In this document: one piece after another, positions 62,793 through 64,000 of the stretch | Layout of the letters: every line of letters begins with the position of its first letter | Position numbering within the stretch: the first letter of the stretch is position 1 | NCBI GenBank assembly: GCA_964501275.1 | Contig: CAZCSP010000007.1 | Span: 1-64,000 of the forward strand | Source of the DNA: 55-13 sp964501275 | Lineage (GTDB): Bacteria; Armatimonadota; Fimbriimonadia; Fimbriimonadales; Fimbriimonadaceae | Length of the DNA: 64,000 nucleotides | Reading direction: 5' to 3' | Position numbers and translations under genes: made by a program | Notes under the pieces: generated by a model | Told to the model about the DNA's origin: nothing | The model's input: the letters and a program-made list of their open reading frames with translations, nothing else | Databases searched by the model: none

Positions 62793-63773
62793 CTACAAAT
62801 CCATATCCGAGCTGTGGCCGGGGAAGAGCTTGGCGTTGGGGTCTAGGTAGGTTTTGGCGAAGCAGACGGCGGTGGCGGCTTCTCCGACTCCGGTGGCGAT
62901 GAGCTTGAGCTTGCCGTCGAAGGAGCAGACGTCGCCGACGGCGAAGACACCGGGGAGGCAGGTCTCGTAGCGGTCGTTCACCACGATCTGGTTCTTCACG
63001 ATCTCGAAACCCCAATCCTTCAGCGGGCCGAGGGAGCTTTTGAAGCCGATGTTGACGATCAGGGCGTCGCAGTCCAGGTGCTCGGTTTCCTTAGTCTGGG
63101 TGTTCTCCAGGGTGACGCCGGTCAGTTGGCCGTTGCCGTGGAGTTCTTTCACTCCGTACCAGAGCTTCATCTCCACTCGACTCGCCTTCACCTTCTCCAC
63201 CGAGTCCTCGTGGGCGCGGAAGACGTCTCGGCGGTGGACCAGGGTCATGTGGTCGGCGGTGTCCATCAGGTTGAGGCACCAGTCGAACGCGCTGTCGCCG
63301 CCGCCGACGATCGCCAGCTTTTTGCCCATGAAGACCGACTTGTCGCGGACTCCATAGAAGACGCCCTGCCCGGCGAACTCCTCTTCCCGCGCCACCCCCA
63401 TCTTGGTGGGTTGGAAGGCGCCAGCGCCGGCGGAGACGATGACCGTGCGGGTGGGCAAGACTTTGCCGGAGGCGGTGGTGATAGCCCAGCCTTCATCGGT
63501 CTTCGCGATGGCCTGGGCGGTCTCCTCAAGGACCAGATCGGGATGGAACTGGACGCCCTGCTCGACCATATCCCTGGCCAAGTCCTTCGCCAAAACCTTT
63601 GGGAAACCGGGCATGTCGTAGACGTACTTCTCGGGATAGAGGGCGGTTAGCTGGCCGCCGAGTTCGGGCAGCGAGTCGATGATGCGAACGGACATGCCCC
63701 GCAGTCCCGCGTAAAAGGAGGCGAAAAGGCCGCACGGACCTCCGCCGATGATGGTGACGTCAACCGTTTCCAT
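62793..63773 (-). CDS. Ferredoxin-NADP reductase, TrxR-like type
   Basis: 326 residues from ATG 63773. FAD site GGGPCG at 10-15, NADPH site GGGDSA at 157-162, and HRRDVFRAH at 180-188. There is no CxxC pair, so it is not a thioredoxin reductase but the TrxR-like FNR found in Bacillus and green sulfur bacteria. It passes electrons between NADPH and ferredoxin. Confidence 0.9.
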   Translation of the reverse strand: METVDVTIIGGGPCGLFASFYAGLRGMSVRIIDSLPELGGQLTALYPEKYVYDMPGFPKVLAKDLARDMVEQGVQFHPDLVLEETAQAIAKTDEGWAITTASGKVLPTRTVIVSAGAGAFQPTKMGVAREEEFAGQGVFYGVRDKSVFMGKKLAIVGGGDSAFDWCLNLMDTADHMTLVHRRDVFRAHEDSVEKVKASRVEMKLWYGVKELHGNGQLTGVTLENTQTKETEHLDCDALIVNIGFKSSLGPLKDWGFEIVKNQIVVNDRYETCLPGVFAVGDVCSFDGKLKLIATGVGEAATAVCFAKTYLDPNAKLFPGHSSDMDL

Positions 63774-63818
63774 ATTCAATGCTGGCCCGGCGGCGGCGAC
63801 GGGTGGCGCTTGGTTAAT

Positions 63819-63960
63819 GTACCCCTTCCGAGTTTGGGGTTTGGAGTTTGGAGTTTGGGGGAAGGTGGTCGAAGTGATCTGACCTATCTGACGAATCGGA
63901 CAAATCGCAGAAGTCCAATGAACTCCAAACCCCAAACTCCAAATTCCAAACTCGGTACAC
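63819..63960. repeat. Mirrored GT/AC-rich repeat pair (family E)
   Basis: Left tract gagtttggggtttggag (63831-63856) faces caaaccccaaactcc (63917-63958), with gatctgacctatctgacg between them, a word pair shared with 46013-46045. It lies between the FNR gene and the gene fragment at the right end. Confidence 0.78.
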
Positions 63961-63970
63961 TCTCGCCTCG

Positions 63971-64000
63971 GTGAAAGCGATTGCGAAGGTGCGCCCTGAG
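63971..64000 (+). CDS. Possible zinc-type alcohol/threonine dehydrogenase (first 10 codons)
   Basis: A GTG at 63971 begins VKAIAKVRPE, very like the MKAxxK.RPE start of threonine 3-dehydrogenase and related zinc alcohol dehydrogenases. Only the first ten residues are inside the window, so the call is weak. Confidence 0.4.
   Translation, partial: MKAIAKVRPE

Overview
The window looks like chromosome from a free-living, moderately GC-rich, Gram-negative-type bacterium, most likely a member of the Armatimonadota (Fimbriimonadia-like). This is an inference. The hints are a DUF1559-style prepilin with an H-X9-DG end, a BldC/MerR-like regulator, UUG start codons used at four-base TTGA stop/start overlaps, lipoproteins and an exopolysaccharide export system, and intergenic spaces crowded with several families of inverted repeats. 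No rRNA, tRNA, CRISPR array, prophage or insertion-sequence transposase was seen.

Layout. Positions 1-4166 (minus strand) hold an F-type ATP synthase operon (atpZ-like, atpI-like, atpB, atpE, atpF, atpH, atpA running off the left edge). Positions 4167-6456 are a repeat-rich stretch around one small membrane-protein gene. Then come icd, an OsmC-family protein, a Gfo/Idh oxidoreductase coupled to an aldo/keto reductase, and a secreted FG-GAP-like protein. Positions 11614-15254 form an operon (E2-like acyltransferase, class I amidotransferase-like hydrolase, biotin carboxyl carrier protein, a protein of unknown function, HMG-CoA lyase) that fits leucine/branched-chain acid breakdown. It runs head-on into, and overlaps, a polytopic membrane protein with presenilin-like aspartate motifs. 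A glycosyltransferase, a MerR/BldC-like regulator, queA, a HAD-like protein, a secreted protein and speE follow.

Positions 23459-36067 are one long plus-strand exopolysaccharide locus: SLBB export protein, Wzz-like chain-length protein, Wzx-like flippase, Wzy-like polymerase, three GT4-type glycosyltransferases, and a reductase/4,6-dehydratase/2-epimerase trio that would make UDP-N-acetyl-L-fucosamine. Next are a DUF4173-like membrane protein, acetyl-CoA synthetase, thymidine kinase, a second copy of the secreted-protein family, an HTTM (gamma-carboxylase-like) operon, a CheY-like regulator and dxs. Positions 48697-55888 form a divergent sugar-uptake regulon: GH43 hydrolases and ABC permeases on both arms, a solute-binding lipoprotein, a prepilin, a tiny lipoprotein, and an ArsR-type regulator next to the divergent promoter. 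The right end has an OmpR-type regulator, a DprA-like protein, a GH38 alpha-mannosidase, a diacylglycerol-kinase-family protein, a TrxR-like ferredoxin-NADP reductase, and the first codons of a probable zinc alcohol/threonine dehydrogenase.

The most unusual property is the repeat content. At least six families of inverted or mirrored repeats fill the intergenic spaces. Two copies of one 220-base palindromic element differ by a matched (compensatory) change in both arms, and repeat tracts of the same kind occur in frame inside acsA and the dprA-like gene.
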